Positions 24,961-35,406 are shown, numbered from the stretch's first letter. The stretch: DNA of 64,000 bases from Bacteroidota bacterium (GCA_021831685.1 JAKBMG010000104.1:1-64000); one strand, 5' to 3'. A program made the numbers and translations. Notes: generated by a model from the letters alone, not told the origin.

Positions 24961-27420
24961 TTAAAGAAATTTCTTAATTACTTCATCAAGGTAGGGATGA
25001 AATTTTACGGGAAGGTTTTTGTACTTTGACTGCAAATTATTCTTTACTGTTTCAAAGTCTTTGCCTGCAAATATCTTTACATCGGTCTCTATATTCTTGA
25101 CAAATGTTTGTAGTTTTGCTTGTACTCTGCTATTCATTTCTGCATCATCTGAAGCGGAAAGGATGAAAGAAGTTGCATTCAAATCAAAATTATTTTCTAC
25201 CAAAGTTTTTAGCGAAAAACCCCTGTAATTTTCCGAAACAACGTTTCGACTGACATTTCCTAATTCTTTTGCAGTTTCAGTAATGGAAGAATGAGAGAAT
25301 TTTTTATGGCGCAAAGATTCAATAACGATGTCGTCAAAATTAAATTTGCTGTCTTTAACAATTTCATCCGGTAAATCGGCAAGCTGGATTAAATTTCGTT
25401 CGGCGCTTCTCGCAAAAATTGCGGCTCGTTTAATTACTGCTTCCAACTCTCTAACGTTGCCTTTCCATTCATATTCTAAAAGTGATTCCGAGGCAGATTT
25501 TGAAAATAGAAATCTGCTTGTTTCCTTTTCTAAAAAGTAACGGGATAATATCAAGATATCTTCTTTTCTGTCGCGAAGAGGTGGTAATTCAATTTTAATT
25601 ACGTTCAACCTGTAATAAAGATCTTCTCTGAATTTTTTTTCTCTTACTACAGTTTCCAAATTCTTATTTGTCGCAGCAACAATACGTACATTAGTGTGAA
25701 ATGTTTTTGAAGAACCCACCTTTTCATAATCACCGGTTTGAATTACCCGAAGAAGTTTTATCTGGAAATTCTCTGTTGTTTCCGCGATTTCGTCAAGGAA
25801 AATTGTTCCGTTGTTTGCAGCTTCAAATCTCCCAATTTTATCGTTTATTGCTCCGGTAAAAGCGCCTTTAACATGACCGAATAATTCACTTTCTAGTAAA
25901 GTGTCTGAAAGTGCACCACAGTTTACGGCTACAAAATTATTGTTGTTTAGTTTGCTCAATTTATGGATTGCTTTGGCAACCAATTCCTTTCCCGTGCCGC
26001 TTTCACCAAGAATCAAGATGTTTGCATTTTCAGGTGCCGCCATTTTTATCAAGCTTACAACATTATTCATCGCTTTAGAACGATAAATAATTCCATGGAA
26101 GTCTTGGGTGTCGTTATTATTATCTTTTTCAACCGCCTCTTTATCATCTTCCTTTTCTCTTAGCTTGTCGATGTCCGATTTCAAGGATTTTATTTTTTCC
26201 ATCAACTTAAATGAATTTGCACTTTCGGAGACATTAAGCTCTTTTTGAAGATTAGAAAGTTCCTCTTCCTTAGTTAAAAGTAACGATTTAAGAATCTGAC
26301 TTTCATCAATGGCACCTTCAAGAAGAATCTTCTTTTCAAAAAGATAAAAGAATATGTCACTTAAAAGAAATGCTAACATTGGCAAAAAATAAAACGAATA
26401 TCCAAGCTGATAATTAAAATAAGCGTAAAGAATAAATGAAATGGCAATAAAAGGCACAAAAGCATAGATGTAAAATCTAAATAAATGTTCTTTGATTTTT
26501 TTTGTCTCAAAGGACAAGAGTATGAAAACTAATAGTAGAAAGATAATTCGGGAAAGGATAAGGAAATTATCGTTAAGAAATCTATGTTTTAGAATATTAT
26601 CAAGGGCAAAAGCATGAAGAACTACACCGGGAACACCGGAATCAAAATTTGTAGGAAACACAGAAGCTATATCGGGATCGCTAATACCAATTAAAACTAT
26701 TTTGCCCCTTAATAGATTTAATGAATCACAGTTGTTATTTACAAGTTGGAAAAAATGAAGAAGTGAAAATTGACGGAACTTCTTCCATGACGAAATGAAA
26801 TTTACTTTTAATTGTTTATCCTCTGCAAACTTGTATTTTGGTCCAGCAAGCTGAAGAGAAAAAGCTTTTTCGATCTGACCATTGCTGTTGAGGTATAACG
26901 GTATATTTATACCGTTATCACTGACATAATTCAGATGACCGGTCTGAAAAGTCGAATCTAAAAGTTTTGGACTCGGGTAACTTAAAGAGTCGGTATAAAA
27001 TTTTCCTCTTGAAGAATAAACTTCACCTGCGACTGAACTTAAGATTACTCTTCCCGACTTTTCAATTTCTTTTGTAAGAAGATTATCGTACAAAGTTTGA
27101 GTTACAAACTTAGCGCTAAGAAAAACTTCCATGCCGATTTCATTTACTCCGTAATCTGATAATTTATTTACAAGCAATGCGTAATAACTTCTTTTAATTG
27201 GCCAGTGACCAAGAGTATTAATGTCCGTAGATGAAATATCAATTATCACGATGTTGGTATCCGGTTGAGCTTGTCCGCGGAAGTGGGCATAAACATTTTC
27301 AACGTTGTGGTCAAAAAAATTTCTCACGTTTGGGTAAAGTACTAACAACAACAATACTGCGCCAGCAAAAGTCCTTTTAATGATACTCTTATTCTTCAGT
27401 ACTGATTTCAAATTCGGCAT
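24961..27420 (-). CDS. CHASE2-domain sigma-54-dependent activator
   Basis: A membrane-bound enhancer-binding protein of ~819 residues. An N-terminal TM anchors an extracytoplasmic CHASE2 sensor (~35-275, with IVIIDISSTDINTLGHWPIKRSYYALLVNKL). Three TMs (~285-365) and a coiled coil (~375-425) follow. The AAA+ domain has Walker A GESGTGKE (~472) and the sigma-54-contacting GAFTGA loop (~519), plus ATNKNLE and the arginine-finger region FREDLYYRLNVI. An HTH-like segment (SSITETAKELGNVSRNVV) is followed by ~80 further residues of unknown function. It converts a periplasmic signal into sigma-54 transcription. An in-frame TTG four codons upstream is an alternative start. It lies 32 bp after hslU. 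Confidence 0.9.
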   Translation of the reverse strand: MPNLKSVLKNKSIIKRTFAGAVLLLLVLYPNVRNFFDHNVENVYAHFRGQAQPDTNIVIIDISSTDINTLGHWPIKRSYYALLVNKLSDYGVNEIGMEVFLSAKFVTQTLYDNLLTKEIEKSGRVILSSVAGEVYSSRGKFYTDSLSYPSPKLLDSTFQTGHLNYVSDNGINIPLYLNSNGQIEKAFSLQLAGPKYKFAEDKQLKVNFISSWKKFRQFSLLHFFQLVNNNCDSLNLLRGKIVLIGISDPDIASVFPTNFDSGVPGVVLHAFALDNILKHRFLNDNFLILSRIIFLLLVFILLSFETKKIKEHLFRFYIYAFVPFIAISFILYAYFNYQLGYSFYFLPMLAFLLSDIFFYLFEKKILLEGAIDESQILKSLLLTKEEELSNLQKELNVSESANSFKLMEKIKSLKSDIDKLREKEDDKEAVEKDNNNDTQDFHGIIYRSKAMNNVVSLIKMAAPENANILILGESGTGKELVAKAIHKLSKLNNNNFVAVNCGALSDTLLESELFGHVKGAFTGAINDKIGRFEAANNGTIFLDEIAETTENFQIKLLRVIQTGDYEKVGSSKTFHTNVRIVAATNKNLETVVREKKFREDLYYRLNVIKIELPPLRDRKEDILILSRYFLEKETSRFLFSKSASESLLEYEWKGNVRELEAVIKRAAIFARSAERNLIQLADLPDEIVKDSKFNFDDIVIESLRHKKFSHSSITETAKELGNVSRNVVSENYRGFSLKTLVENNFDLNATSFILSASDDAEMNSRVQAKLQTFVKNIETDVKIFAGKDFETVKNNLQSKYKNLPVKFHPYLDEVIKKFL

Positions 27421-27452
27421 TGTTTTTACCAAAAGTTATTACTTTTTGTAAA

Positions 27453-28829
27453 CTAAAGAATATACTTGCTAAGATCTCTGTCTTTAACAATACTATCTAA
27501 CTTTTGTTTTACGAACTTAGCATTAACTTTTACTGTAGAAGCCGGTATCTTATCAGGTACGTTAAACAATATTTCGTCAAGCAGAGTTGTTAAAATTGTA
27601 TGCAGCCTGCGCGCGCCTATATTTTCAACTTGCTCATTTACTTCTGAGGCGATTCGAGCAATTTCTTTGATTCCGTCTGCGGTGAATTCTAATTTTACTC
27701 CCTCTGTTTCAAGCAAAGCGTTGTATTGTTTCAACAAAGCATTTTCCGGGGTTGTTAAAATCTTTACAAAATCTTCTTGAGTAAGGCTTTTCAATTCAAC
27801 GCGGATTGGGAAGCGACCTTGTAATTCTGGAATCAAATCTGAAGGTTTGGAAACATGAAACGCACCTGAGGCAATGAACAATATGTGATCGGTTTTAACA
27901 ACACCAAATTTTGTGTTGACGTTTGAACCTTCAACAATCGGAAGTAAATCTCGCTGTACGCCTTCCCGCGAAACATCTGGGCCTGATCCTTTTCCACCGC
28001 CTGCAACTTTATCAATTTCGTCGATAAATATTATTCCTGAGTTTTCAACCCTCTCAATAGCCTCCTTTTGAACAGCTTCCATATCAATTAATTTTTGTGC
28101 CTCTTCTTGGGCAATTACTTTGCGGGCTTCAGAGATCGCAGTTTTCCTTTTCTTCTTTTTTTTCGGCATTATATTGCCCATGATTTCCTGAAAATTAATT
28201 CCAAGATCATCTATTCCAAAAGGACCGAGAACCTGCATGCCCAAACCGGTTTGAGTATTAACGTCAAACTCAATTAACTTTTTATCAAGCTCGCCACTCC
28301 TTAATTTTTCTCGCATCCATTCGCGCGTTTTTTTATTTTGTAGAGTCTCATTATTACCTTCAGCGTCGGTATTCTCACCTAAATTAGAATTTTTTCTTAA
28401 TGGCGGTATGAGAATATCTAATATTTTTTCTTCGGCTAATCTTTCCGCTTTCTCCTGAACTTCCAATGTCATTTCCGATTTTACAAGATTCACGGCATAG
28501 TCAACAAGATCGCGAATCATCGATTCAACGTCTCTTCCGACATAGCCAACTTCCGTAAATTTTGAGGCTTCAACTTTTACGAATGGCGCTTCCGCGAGTT
28601 TGGCTAAGCGGCGTGCAATTTCTGTTTTGCCTACTCCGGTCGGACCAATTAAAATAATATTGTTGGGAAGAATTTCTTCGCGAAGATTTTCAGCTACTTG
28701 CTGCCGGCGCCACCTGTTTCTAAGTGCAATTGCGACAGCTCTCTTTGCTTCCGTTTGACCGATGATATATTTGTCGAGTTCATTTACTATCTGTGAAGGT
28801 GTAAGTGCATGCATTGATTTATTTTTCAT
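27453..28829 (-). CDS. hslU: ATP-dependent protease ATPase subunit HslU
   Basis: AAA+ unfoldase of the HslUV (ClpYQ) protease. It has Walker [16 protein letters not shown], the pore loop [14 protein letters not shown], a charged I-domain (~110-240), Walker [12 protein letters not shown] and the sensor region [11 protein letters not shown]. The C-terminal tail KYIL docks into HslV and is intact. Length is normal. It begins 3 bp after hslV, so the protease is made from one transcript. Confidence 0.97.
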   Translation of the reverse strand: MKNKSMHALTPSQIVNELDKYIIGQTEAKRAVAIALRNRWRRQQVAENLREEILPNNIILIGPTGVGKTEIARRLAKLAEAPFVKVEASKFTEVGYVGRDVESMIRDLVDYAVNLVKSEMTLEVQEKAERLAEEKILDILIPPLRKNSNLGENTDAEGNNETLQNKKTREWMREKLRSGELDKKLIEFDVNTQTGLGMQVLGPFGIDDLGINFQEIMGNIMPKKKKKRKTAISEARKVIAQEEAQKLIDMEAVQKEAIERVENSGIIFIDEIDKVAGGGKGSGPDVSREGVQRDLLPIVEGSNVNTKFGVVKTDHILFIASGAFHVSKPSDLIPELQGRFPIRVELKSLTQEDFVKILTTPENALLKQYNALLETEGVKLEFTADGIKEIARIASEVNEQVENIGARRLHTILTTLLDEILFNVPDKIPASTVKVNAKFVKQKLDSIVKDRDLSKYIL

Positions 28830-28832
28830 TTG

Positions 28833-29375
28833 TTAATCTTTTATTACTTCAACATTAATTTTATCGTTTGTATATATACAAATTTCCGAAGCGGTTTTTA
28901 GCGCTTCGGCAACAATTTCTTTTGCTGTAAGGTTGCTATATTTTTTTAACATTCTTGCTGCGGCTAAAGCATACATTCCTCCGGAACCAATCGCTACAAT
29001 TTGGTCATCCGGTTCTATTACATCCCCGTTGCCAGAAATAATAAGCGCCTTACCTTCGGCTACTATTGCAAGCATTGCTTCTAATTTGCGGAGGTACTTA
29101 TCAGAGCGCCATTCTTTTGCTAATTCAACTGCAGCACGGTTAACATTTCCGCGATATTGTCCAAGTTTATCTTCAAATTTTTCGACCAGTGTAAAAGCAT
29201 CTGCGGTTGCGCCAGCAAACCCGCATAAAACTTTCCCGTCGGATATCTTTCTTATCTTAACGGCATTATGTTTCATAACTGTGTTGCCAAGCGTTACCTG
29301 ACCATCACCGCCAATGGCTGATTCCCCGTTATGAACCACACCGATTATTGTTGTTGCGTGCATTGTCATTTCCAT
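28833..29375 (-). CDS. hslV: ATP-dependent protease proteolytic subunit HslV
   Basis: Proteasome-beta-like peptidase forming a double hexamer capped by HslU. The catalytic Thr is the first of TTIIGV after the leader MEMTMHA, which must be removed to expose it. [23 protein letters not shown] and [17 protein letters not shown] are family signatures. AGGAG is 8 bases upstream of the first of three closely spaced ATGs, supporting this start. It is followed directly by hslU. Confidence 0.96.
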   Translation of the reverse strand: MEMTMHATTIIGVVHNGESAIGGDGQVTLGNTVMKHNAVKIRKISDGKVLCGFAGATADAFTLVEKFEDKLGQYRGNVNRAAVELAKEWRSDKYLRKLEAMLAIVAEGKALIISGNGDVIEPDDQIVAIGSGGMYALAAARMLKKYSNLTAKEIVAEALKTASEICIYTNDKINVEVIKD

Positions 29376-29461
29376 TTAAGCCGCTCCTTTTTCATTTTTG
29401 ACTTTTTGTAACTTAAATTTATTATCATATAATTTTTAATCCAAACTTTAATAGATCAATT

Positions 29462-30136
29462 CTAAAAAATTTGTTTTGATTTGACATTTTTCACTATGTT
29501 GAAAATTTTATTCCAATATAAATATATCGGTACAATTCTCGGAACCTGGTTTTGATAATCAATATAAATTTGACCGAACATCGCTACCATTTTAATTTCT
29601 TCATAAAAAGAACCTATATAAAAATAAGCAATAATGCAGGCAAGAAAGCTCGCATAAAACAGAGTCATCTCCGGTCTAAAAACTAAAAAGACTATAGAAA
29701 AAAAATATACCGGATGCCGGCAATATTTATAAGGTCCTTCAATACGTAAAGTTAGTTTTTCATCAAGTTCATCAATTCTGTATTGATGATGATACCATCG
29801 AAAGATCTGATTTATTCCTAAAAATTCTTTGGAGGAAAAATATTTGAGTGTCCAAAGTAAACCGGCAAGCCCCAAGAATTCCGGAATTAAAATTATAAAA
29901 TCAAACGGATACGGAAGATCATAAACAATTAACTCTGGGTGTGGAGCAATCTTGTATATTACTCCAAATGATATTAATGAGAAGAGAACATATGTTAAAC
30001 GATAAAATGCTATAAGGCTACCGAATTTTTTTATTAGAAAGTTCTTTACTCTATATGAAGCTAAATAGGAATGCATGTAGCCAAAAATTCCGAAGAGCAG
30101 AAATACTGCAATAACATCGACGGAATATTTTATCAT
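29462..30136 (-). CDS. Isoprenylcysteine methyltransferase-family membrane protein
   Basis: 224 residues with about six TM segments. The C-terminal signature of the ICMT/NnrU-like methyltransferases is clear: GPYKYCRHPVYFFSIVF, then EE-x7-FGQIYIDYQNQVPRIVPI. The family methylates small or lipid-linked substrates using S-adenosylmethionine at the membrane interface; in bacteria the substrate is mostly unknown. It overlaps the rpoN stop by 4 bp, so it is translated with sigma-54. A functional link is not obvious. Confidence 0.8.
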   Translation of the reverse strand: MIKYSVDVIAVFLLFGIFGYMHSYLASYRVKNFLIKKFGSLIAFYRLTYVLFSLISFGVIYKIAPHPELIVYDLPYPFDFIILIPEFLGLAGLLWTLKYFSSKEFLGINQIFRWYHHQYRIDELDEKLTLRIEGPYKYCRHPVYFFSIVFLVFRPEMTLFYASFLACIIAYFYIGSFYEEIKMVAMFGQIYIDYQNQVPRIVPIYLYWNKIFNIVKNVKSKQIF

Positions 30137-31596
30137 AGTTCTCTGCGTAGCCTTGCAATTGGAAGCCTTAACTGTTCCCTGTATTTTGCTACGGTGCGTC
30201 TGGCAATATGAATACCTTCGTCATTCAGCATCTCGGCTAATTTATCGTCGCTGTATGGAAAATTTTTATCTTCCGATAAAATAATTTCTTTCAATCTTTC
30301 TTTAATATGCTTGTTTGAAATCTCTTCGCCGGAGTCAGTGCTTAAGCCTTCACTGAAAAAATATTTCAGCTCATGAATTCCCATCGGGTTTTGAACATAT
30401 TTGCCGTTAACCACACGGCTTATTGTAGAAATATCCATGCTAATTTCATCAGCTATATCTTTGTAAATCATTGGTCGTAAAAACTTTGGACCCTTATCGA
30501 AAAATTCATACTGCTTTTCTACAATTGCCTGCATAATTTTCATTAGGGTTTCACGTCGCTGCTGGATGCATGCGATAAACCATTTCGCTGATTCAAATTT
30601 TTCACGCAAAAACTTATAAGTGTTCTTATCCCTTTCCGAAGTTTTCTTGGTCCTTTTATTTGAGTCGATCATTTCCAGATAAGTTTTGCTTAATGTTACG
30701 GAGGGAACGCTGCGGTCGTTCAAAGTGATTATAAAATCATCTTCAACTTTTTCAATTATAAAATCCGGTGTAATTTGATTCATCTCAACCGATTCTATAT
30801 TCCCTTCGCCCGGTTTTGGATTTAAGCTTTGAATCAAATCTATTGTGGCTTTTAATCCTTCGTCAGTCAAATTCATTTTTTGTTTTATGGAATCAAAACG
30901 CCTCTGTGTAAAATCACGGAAGTGTTTCTCAAGCATTTCTTCAGCAAGATATGAATAGTAAGGATCGTGAGAAGAATTTCTTAATTGAACAAGAAGGCAC
31001 TCTTGCAAATTTCTCGACGCTATCCCTACCGGATCAAATGTTTGAATCCTTTTAAGCAATGCTTCAGCAACCTCAGGCTCAATGCTAACATGTTCGAACA
31101 TTTCAAGTTCTTTTAAAATTTCAGGTAAGCTTGTCTTCAAATATCCGTCCGCGTCCAGATTCCCGATAATTTCCTCTCCCAACATTAACATATTCGCATC
31201 AAGACTAATCATCCTTAATTGCTCTTGAAGATGTTCGCTAATTGATTCTTTTGCAGGAGCCAGGGGTTGATAAATTTCATCGTCTTTACTTCTGTTTGAA
31301 CGATCGCCTTCAAATTCATTATCGTTCATAAAATCTTCTAGCTCGAATTCTTCATCGGAATTATTTTCGTAATCTTCATCAACTTCACTGGTTTCATCAT
31401 TCTTATCTTTCTCTTCGGAATCTATTGTAATTTCCATCTCCTCGTCCATCACTTCTTCGAGAATTGGATTTAGTTCAAGCTCGGTTTTAATCCTTTGCTC
31501 AAGAGCCATGGTATTTAGTTGAAGCAATTTTTGATATTGTATTTGCTGCGGCGATAATTTTTGTTGCTGCGAAAGTTTTTGACTTAGAGATAACAT
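30133..31596 (-). CDS. rpoN: RNA polymerase sigma-54 factor
   Basis: 487 residues. Region I is Gln/Leu-rich (QKLSQQQKLSPQQIQYQKLL, residues ~6-25) and contacts the activator. A long acidic region II spans ~45-110. The core-binding domain includes NPKPGEG, and the RpoN box ARRTVAKYRE near the C-terminus reads the -24 element. Only 4 bp separate it from the DUF3109 gene upstream. It serves -24/-12 promoters such as that at 1125-1140, together with activators such as the CHASE2 protein in the same cluster. Confidence 0.97.
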   Translation of the reverse strand: MLSLSQKLSQQQKLSPQQIQYQKLLQLNTMALEQRIKTELELNPILEEVMDEEMEITIDSEEKDKNDETSEVDEDYENNSDEEFELEDFMNDNEFEGDRSNRSKDDEIYQPLAPAKESISEHLQEQLRMISLDANMLMLGEEIIGNLDADGYLKTSLPEILKELEMFEHVSIEPEVAEALLKRIQTFDPVGIASRNLQECLLVQLRNSSHDPYYSYLAEEMLEKHFRDFTQRRFDSIKQKMNLTDEGLKATIDLIQSLNPKPGEGNIESVEMNQITPDFIIEKVEDDFIITLNDRSVPSVTLSKTYLEMIDSNKRTKKTSERDKNTYKFLREKFESAKWFIACIQQRRETLMKIMQAIVEKQYEFFDKGPKFLRPMIYKDIADEISMDISTISRVVNGKYVQNPMGIHELKYFFSEGLSTDSGEEISNKHIKERLKEIILSEDKNFPYSDDKLAEMLNDEGIHIARRTVAKYREQLRLPIARLRREL

Positions 31597-31600
31597 GTTT

Positions 31601-32167
31601 TCACTCGATCGTTTCTTTTAAAATTGAATACCATTTTTTTCCATATAATCTTATTAATGAATCTTTACAAAAATCTAAAAGTTTGATATTGTTCTTAGCA
31701 CCGTTCTCCAATGCGGGGGCACAATCGCTAAATTTTTCATATCTCAAAACCTCACCTCCGAATTTAGAAACGCGAATCGGAAACAAATGACATGAAATTG
31801 GTTTTCTAAAATCTGTTCCTTCTTCAAAAAAAGCTTTTTCAATGCTGCATTTTGCTATTCCATTATTGTAATATACAAAAATGCAATCTTTGTTGTCGAT
31901 GCTCCGCGTTAAAAATTCACCTTCTTTGTTTTCAAAAAAACCATCGGCTTCAATAATTTGAATATTTTTTTCTGGAAGATATTTTTTTGCTTTTGCTAAT
32001 ACATCAACAATTTTTTTTATTTCTTCTTCCAAAAGTGGTGCACCATATTCGCTTTCCAAAGTGCAGCAAGCTCCTTTGCATTTGTCTAAATCGCATGCAA
32101 ACTTGGTCTCTGCAATCTCTGGGCGAACTAATATGTCTTCAATACGAATAAAATTACTAACAAACAT
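31601..32167 (-). CDS. DUF3109-family cysteine-rich protein
   Basis: About 188 residues. The hallmark CDLDKCKGACC-x-LE near the N-terminus, and later Cys residues in KDCIFVYY, KCSIEKAF, SCHLFPIR and SDCAP, indicate a metal or Fe-S cluster site as in the DUF3109/YkgJ group. The ATG at 32167 puts the family N-terminus (IRIEDILVRPEIAETKF) directly at the start; an in-frame GTG at 32221 would add 18 residues with no ribosome binding site. First gene of the rpoN-hslVU run. Role unknown. Confidence 0.85.
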   Translation of the reverse strand: MFVSNFIRIEDILVRPEIAETKFACDLDKCKGACCTLESEYGAPLLEEEIKKIVDVLAKAKKYLPEKNIQIIEADGFFENKEGEFLTRSIDNKDCIFVYYNNGIAKCSIEKAFFEEGTDFRKPISCHLFPIRVSKFGGEVLRYEKFSDCAPALENGAKNNIKLLDFCKDSLIRLYGKKWYSILKETIE

Positions 32168-32299
32168 TGGAATAATTTTTGATGGAAAGATAATAATTTG
32201 TTCTCTAATTGAAAAGTCCACAGTTCAGAATTGATAGCTTATCATTCATGATTCTTTATTATTTTTGTCCCAGATTATTATAGCACGGAAGAGGAAAAA

Positions 32300-33058
32300 A
32301 TGCTTGAACTAAAAAATAAAAATATTCTTATAACGGGTGCTTCAAGCGGAATAGGTTTGGAATTAGCTAGGAAATTTGCTTTGGTAAATTGCAATCTTGT
32401 TCTGCTTGCCAGAAGAAAAGAAGTTATTGATCAACAAGTAAAAAATTTCATAAATTCACAAGCTAAAATATTATCTGTCAAATGCGATGTTAGTAAAAAA
32501 GATGAAGTTAAGTCAGCTATCAAAGAATTCAAAAACACGTTCGGAAAAGTTGATGTCGCAATTTTAAATTCCGGAATAAGCATTCCGCAAAAGACAATAA
32601 ACTTTAAAAGCGATGTAGCAAAGGAAATTTTCGATATCAATGTTATTGGATTGTTTAATTTTGCTGAAGAATTAATTCCTGAGATGATAACAAATAAAAA
32701 TGGCTGGATTGTAGGCATCTCAAGTTTGGCTGACGGCAGAGGGTTTCCTCAAAACGGTGCTTACTGTGCGAGCAAAGCAGCCGCATCTATCTTTCTTGAA
32801 AGCCTGCGAATTGAATTGAAAAGGTATAACATTAAAGTTATTACCGTTAAACCGGGGTTCGTTCGAACGCCGATGACTGACAAAAATAGCTTTAAAATGC
32901 CTTTCCTAATTAATGTCGAAAAAGCAGCAGAAATTATTATTAACGGAATGAAGAATGAAAAAAGGATAATACAGTTTCCTCTCCCAACTTCAATGGGTGC
33001 TAAAATTTTGAAGATAATTCCTAATTTTCTTTTTGAGTTAATCTCAAAATCATATTAG
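32300..33058 (+). CDS. Short-chain dehydrogenase/reductase
   Basis: 252 residues of the classical SDR family. It has the nucleotide-binding TGASSGIG, a CDVS motif for the adenine ring, LNSGI in place of NNAG, the catalytic Ser in GISSLADG, and Y-C-A-S-K at the active site. The C-terminus lacks a membrane anchor. It oxidises or reduces an unknown substrate with NAD(P)H. A GGAAGAGG ribosome binding site precedes the ATG. Divergent from the rpoN cluster. Confidence 0.92.
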   Translation: MLELKNKNILITGASSGIGLELARKFALVNCNLVLLARRKEVIDQQVKNFINSQAKILSVKCDVSKKDEVKSAIKEFKNTFGKVDVAILNSGISIPQKTINFKSDVAKEIFDINVIGLFNFAEELIPEMITNKNGWIVGISSLADGRGFPQNGAYCASKAAASIFLESLRIELKRYNIKVITVKPGFVRTPMTDKNSFKMPFLINVEKAAEIIINGMKNEKRIIQFPLPTSMGAKILKIIPNFLFELISKSY

Positions 33059-33141
33059 TTGCTTTTTATTTTAAGGAAAGTTTTTTCTAAATTTAGTATT
33101 ATTATTTGGGTAATATTTTTATCAATCTATAAGGGGATCTC

Positions 33142-35358
33142 ATGAAAAAATTTCTACTTTTTTTTATTCTCATAGTTTCTATCGATTTTTTCCCGCAGCA
33201 AAAAAATTTAATTACCATTAATGAAATAATGTTTAATCCGCAAACCGGCCATAATGAGTTCGTTGAGGTGTATAACGCAAATGAAAATGATTCTGTAGAT
33301 TTGAATAATTTCAAGTTTAAATATTATTCTTCTCAGCCAAACATAATAACTTCGACAGGATTCGGTACGGTACTTCCTCCAAAATCCTATGCAGTTATTC
33401 TTGAAGGAGATTATGATTTTACAAACGGAATTTACAATTCAATAATTCCTAAAAACGCGCTGATATTGAAAATAAAAGAAAATTCTTTCGGATCATCGGG
33501 AATGGCTAACACCATTGATAGGCCAGTGTGGTTGCTGAGCTCTTCAAATGACACTCTTGACGCTTACATATATTCAACTAATAATGATAAAGGTTTTTCT
33601 GATGAAAAGATTTTAAGCGAGGACGATAGCTCAAAATTAAATTGGAAAAATTCACTGCAGATTAATGGTACGCCCGGATTTTTAAACTCGGTTTCGCCGA
33701 AAAAATCTGATTTGGCTGTTACCGATATAATTACAAATCCGCTTTTTCCAACTTTAGGTGACAGCTTCGAAATTGAAGTGAAGATTCAAAACAATGGCCT
33801 AAAAACTGAAAATTATTCTCTACAACTTTTTGAAGATACCGATCTTGATTCTTTGCCTGATATTTTACTCGCAAACATTGATCAACTTCAGTTAGCTCCC
33901 GACGAGTCAACAATACTTAACTCCAATTTCATTGTAAATAATTTTCAAAATAAAAAAGCATTTTACGCAAAAGTTTTATGCCAGGGCGATCAAGTAGAAT
34001 CAAACGATTATTTATACAAAACCATTGCACCTGGCTTTTCTGCTTCAATAGTTTTGATAAATGAGGTGATGTATAATCCTGCTAATGGTGAGCCTGAATG
34101 GGTCGAAATATACAATACTTCAAGCGATTCCATTAACTTGGAAAACTGGTCAGTCACAGATGTTCTAATAACGCCGGCAACCGCGACAATCAATCAACAA
34201 ATTTATATTCCGGCAAAATCTTTTTTGGTTTTTGTAAAAGATTCCTCAATCCAAAATTATCATCAAGCAATTCCAGTAAAAATATTTTTATTGAGCTTAC
34301 CTGTTTTAAATAATGATCGGGATGGTATAGTATTAAAAGACAACCGGGGTTTTACTATTGATTCTCTTTTTTACGACAATAGCTGGGGTGGAACGGCCGG
34401 CTATTCTTTAGAAAGAATTTCATTATCTGTGCCTGCGAAAGACAGCGCTAATTGGATAACATCCATGAATGAAAGTGGCAGCACACCAGGGCAGCCAAAT
34501 TCTGTTTTAGAAATTTCTTCCTATAATAAAGGAGAAATGGTAATAAATGAAATTATGTTTGATCCGGCGATTGATAATAGCGAGTTTATTGAGTTATTGA
34601 ATAACAGCGGTAAGACAATAAATATTTGCGGCTGGAAAATTGAAGACGAAAACAATAAATTTTTTAAACTTTCTAATAGGGGATATATAATTCCGCCTAA
34701 TGCCTATTTTATTTTGAGCTCAGATTCTGCAATGATTAAAAAGTATTCATTGCTTAATTATCAATTCAAAAATATTTTGAATATAACTTCACTCGGTTTG
34801 ATAAATTCCGGAAAACTAATTTTACTTAAGGACGCTCATGGCAATACAATTGATTCTGTTTGGTATTCCGCAAATTGGCACAACAAAAATTTTATAAGTA
34901 CAAAAAATATTTCTCTGGAAAGAATTAACCCTAAATTGAATGGCAATGATCCTCTTAATTGGAGTAGTTCTGCCGATAAGCTAGGCGCAACTCCGTCAAA
35001 ACAGAACAGTATTTTTTCTATCAACATAAATAAAGCTTCAAAAATTTCAGTTTCAACAAATCCATTTTCACCAGACAACGATGGATTTGAAGATTTTACT
35101 ACAATTAATTATAATCTTACTCAAATAATTTCTCAAATAAGAATAAAAATTTTCGATAGCCGTGGTAGACTTGTTAGAACTTTGGTGAATAACCAGGTAA
35201 GCGGCTCAAATGGCTCGGTAATTTTTAACGGTCTTGACGACGCCGGAAATCCCCTGCGAATCGGAATTTATATAGTTTTCCTTGAAGCGCTTAATGAAAA
35301 CTTTGGAACGGTTGAAAATCTTAAAACGGTTGTTGTAATTGCAAGAAAGCTCCGTTAA
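33142..35358 (+). CDS. Secreted lamin-tail-domain protein with C-terminal sorting-type domain
   Basis: 738 residues with a signal peptide (~1-19). It contains three lamin-tail domains, each beginning with an INE-I/V-M motif: ~24-180 (TINEIMFNPQTGHNEFVEVYN), ~303-450 (LINEVMYNPANGEPEWVEIYN) and ~462-620 (VINEIMFDPAIDNSEFIELLN). A CARDB-like beta-sandwich (~185-285, LAVTDIITNPLFPTLGD) separates the first two. The C-terminal FSPDNDGFEDFTTINYNL and SRGRLVRTLV with GIYIVFLEA is the FlgD-like/type IX tail. It is probably a cell-surface or matrix protein; no enzymatic domain is seen. A terminator follows. Confidence 0.88.
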   Translation: MKKFLLFFILIVSIDFFPQQKNLITINEIMFNPQTGHNEFVEVYNANENDSVDLNNFKFKYYSSQPNIITSTGFGTVLPPKSYAVILEGDYDFTNGIYNSIIPKNALILKIKENSFGSSGMANTIDRPVWLLSSSNDTLDAYIYSTNNDKGFSDEKILSEDDSSKLNWKNSLQINGTPGFLNSVSPKKSDLAVTDIITNPLFPTLGDSFEIEVKIQNNGLKTENYSLQLFEDTDLDSLPDILLANIDQLQLAPDESTILNSNFIVNNFQNKKAFYAKVLCQGDQVESNDYLYKTIAPGFSASIVLINEVMYNPANGEPEWVEIYNTSSDSINLENWSVTDVLITPATATINQQIYIPAKSFLVFVKDSSIQNYHQAIPVKIFLLSLPVLNNDRDGIVLKDNRGFTIDSLFYDNSWGGTAGYSLERISLSVPAKDSANWITSMNESGSTPGQPNSVLEISSYNKGEMVINEIMFDPAIDNSEFIELLNNSGKTINICGWKIEDENNKFFKLSNRGYIIPPNAYFILSSDSAMIKKYSLLNYQFKNILNITSLGLINSGKLILLKDAHGNTIDSVWYSANWHNKNFISTKNISLERINPKLNGNDPLNWSSSADKLGATPSKQNSIFSININKASKISVSTNPFSPDNDGFEDFTTINYNLTQIISQIRIKIFDSRGRLVRTLVNNQVSGSNGSVIFNGLDDAGNPLRIGIYIVFLEALNENFGTVENLKTVVVIARKLR

Positions 35359-35370
35359 GCGATGAACTTG

Positions 35371-35406
35371 AAAAAACCGCCAAAATAAAATTAGGCGGCT
35401 TTTTTA
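35371..35406. terminator. Bidirectional terminator between convergent genes
   Basis: A-run, CCGCC, 12-base loop, GGCGG, then a T-run. A tracts on one side and T tracts on the other let it act for both the lamin-tail gene and the convergent LOG gene, whose stop codon lies inside the T-run. Confidence 0.8.
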
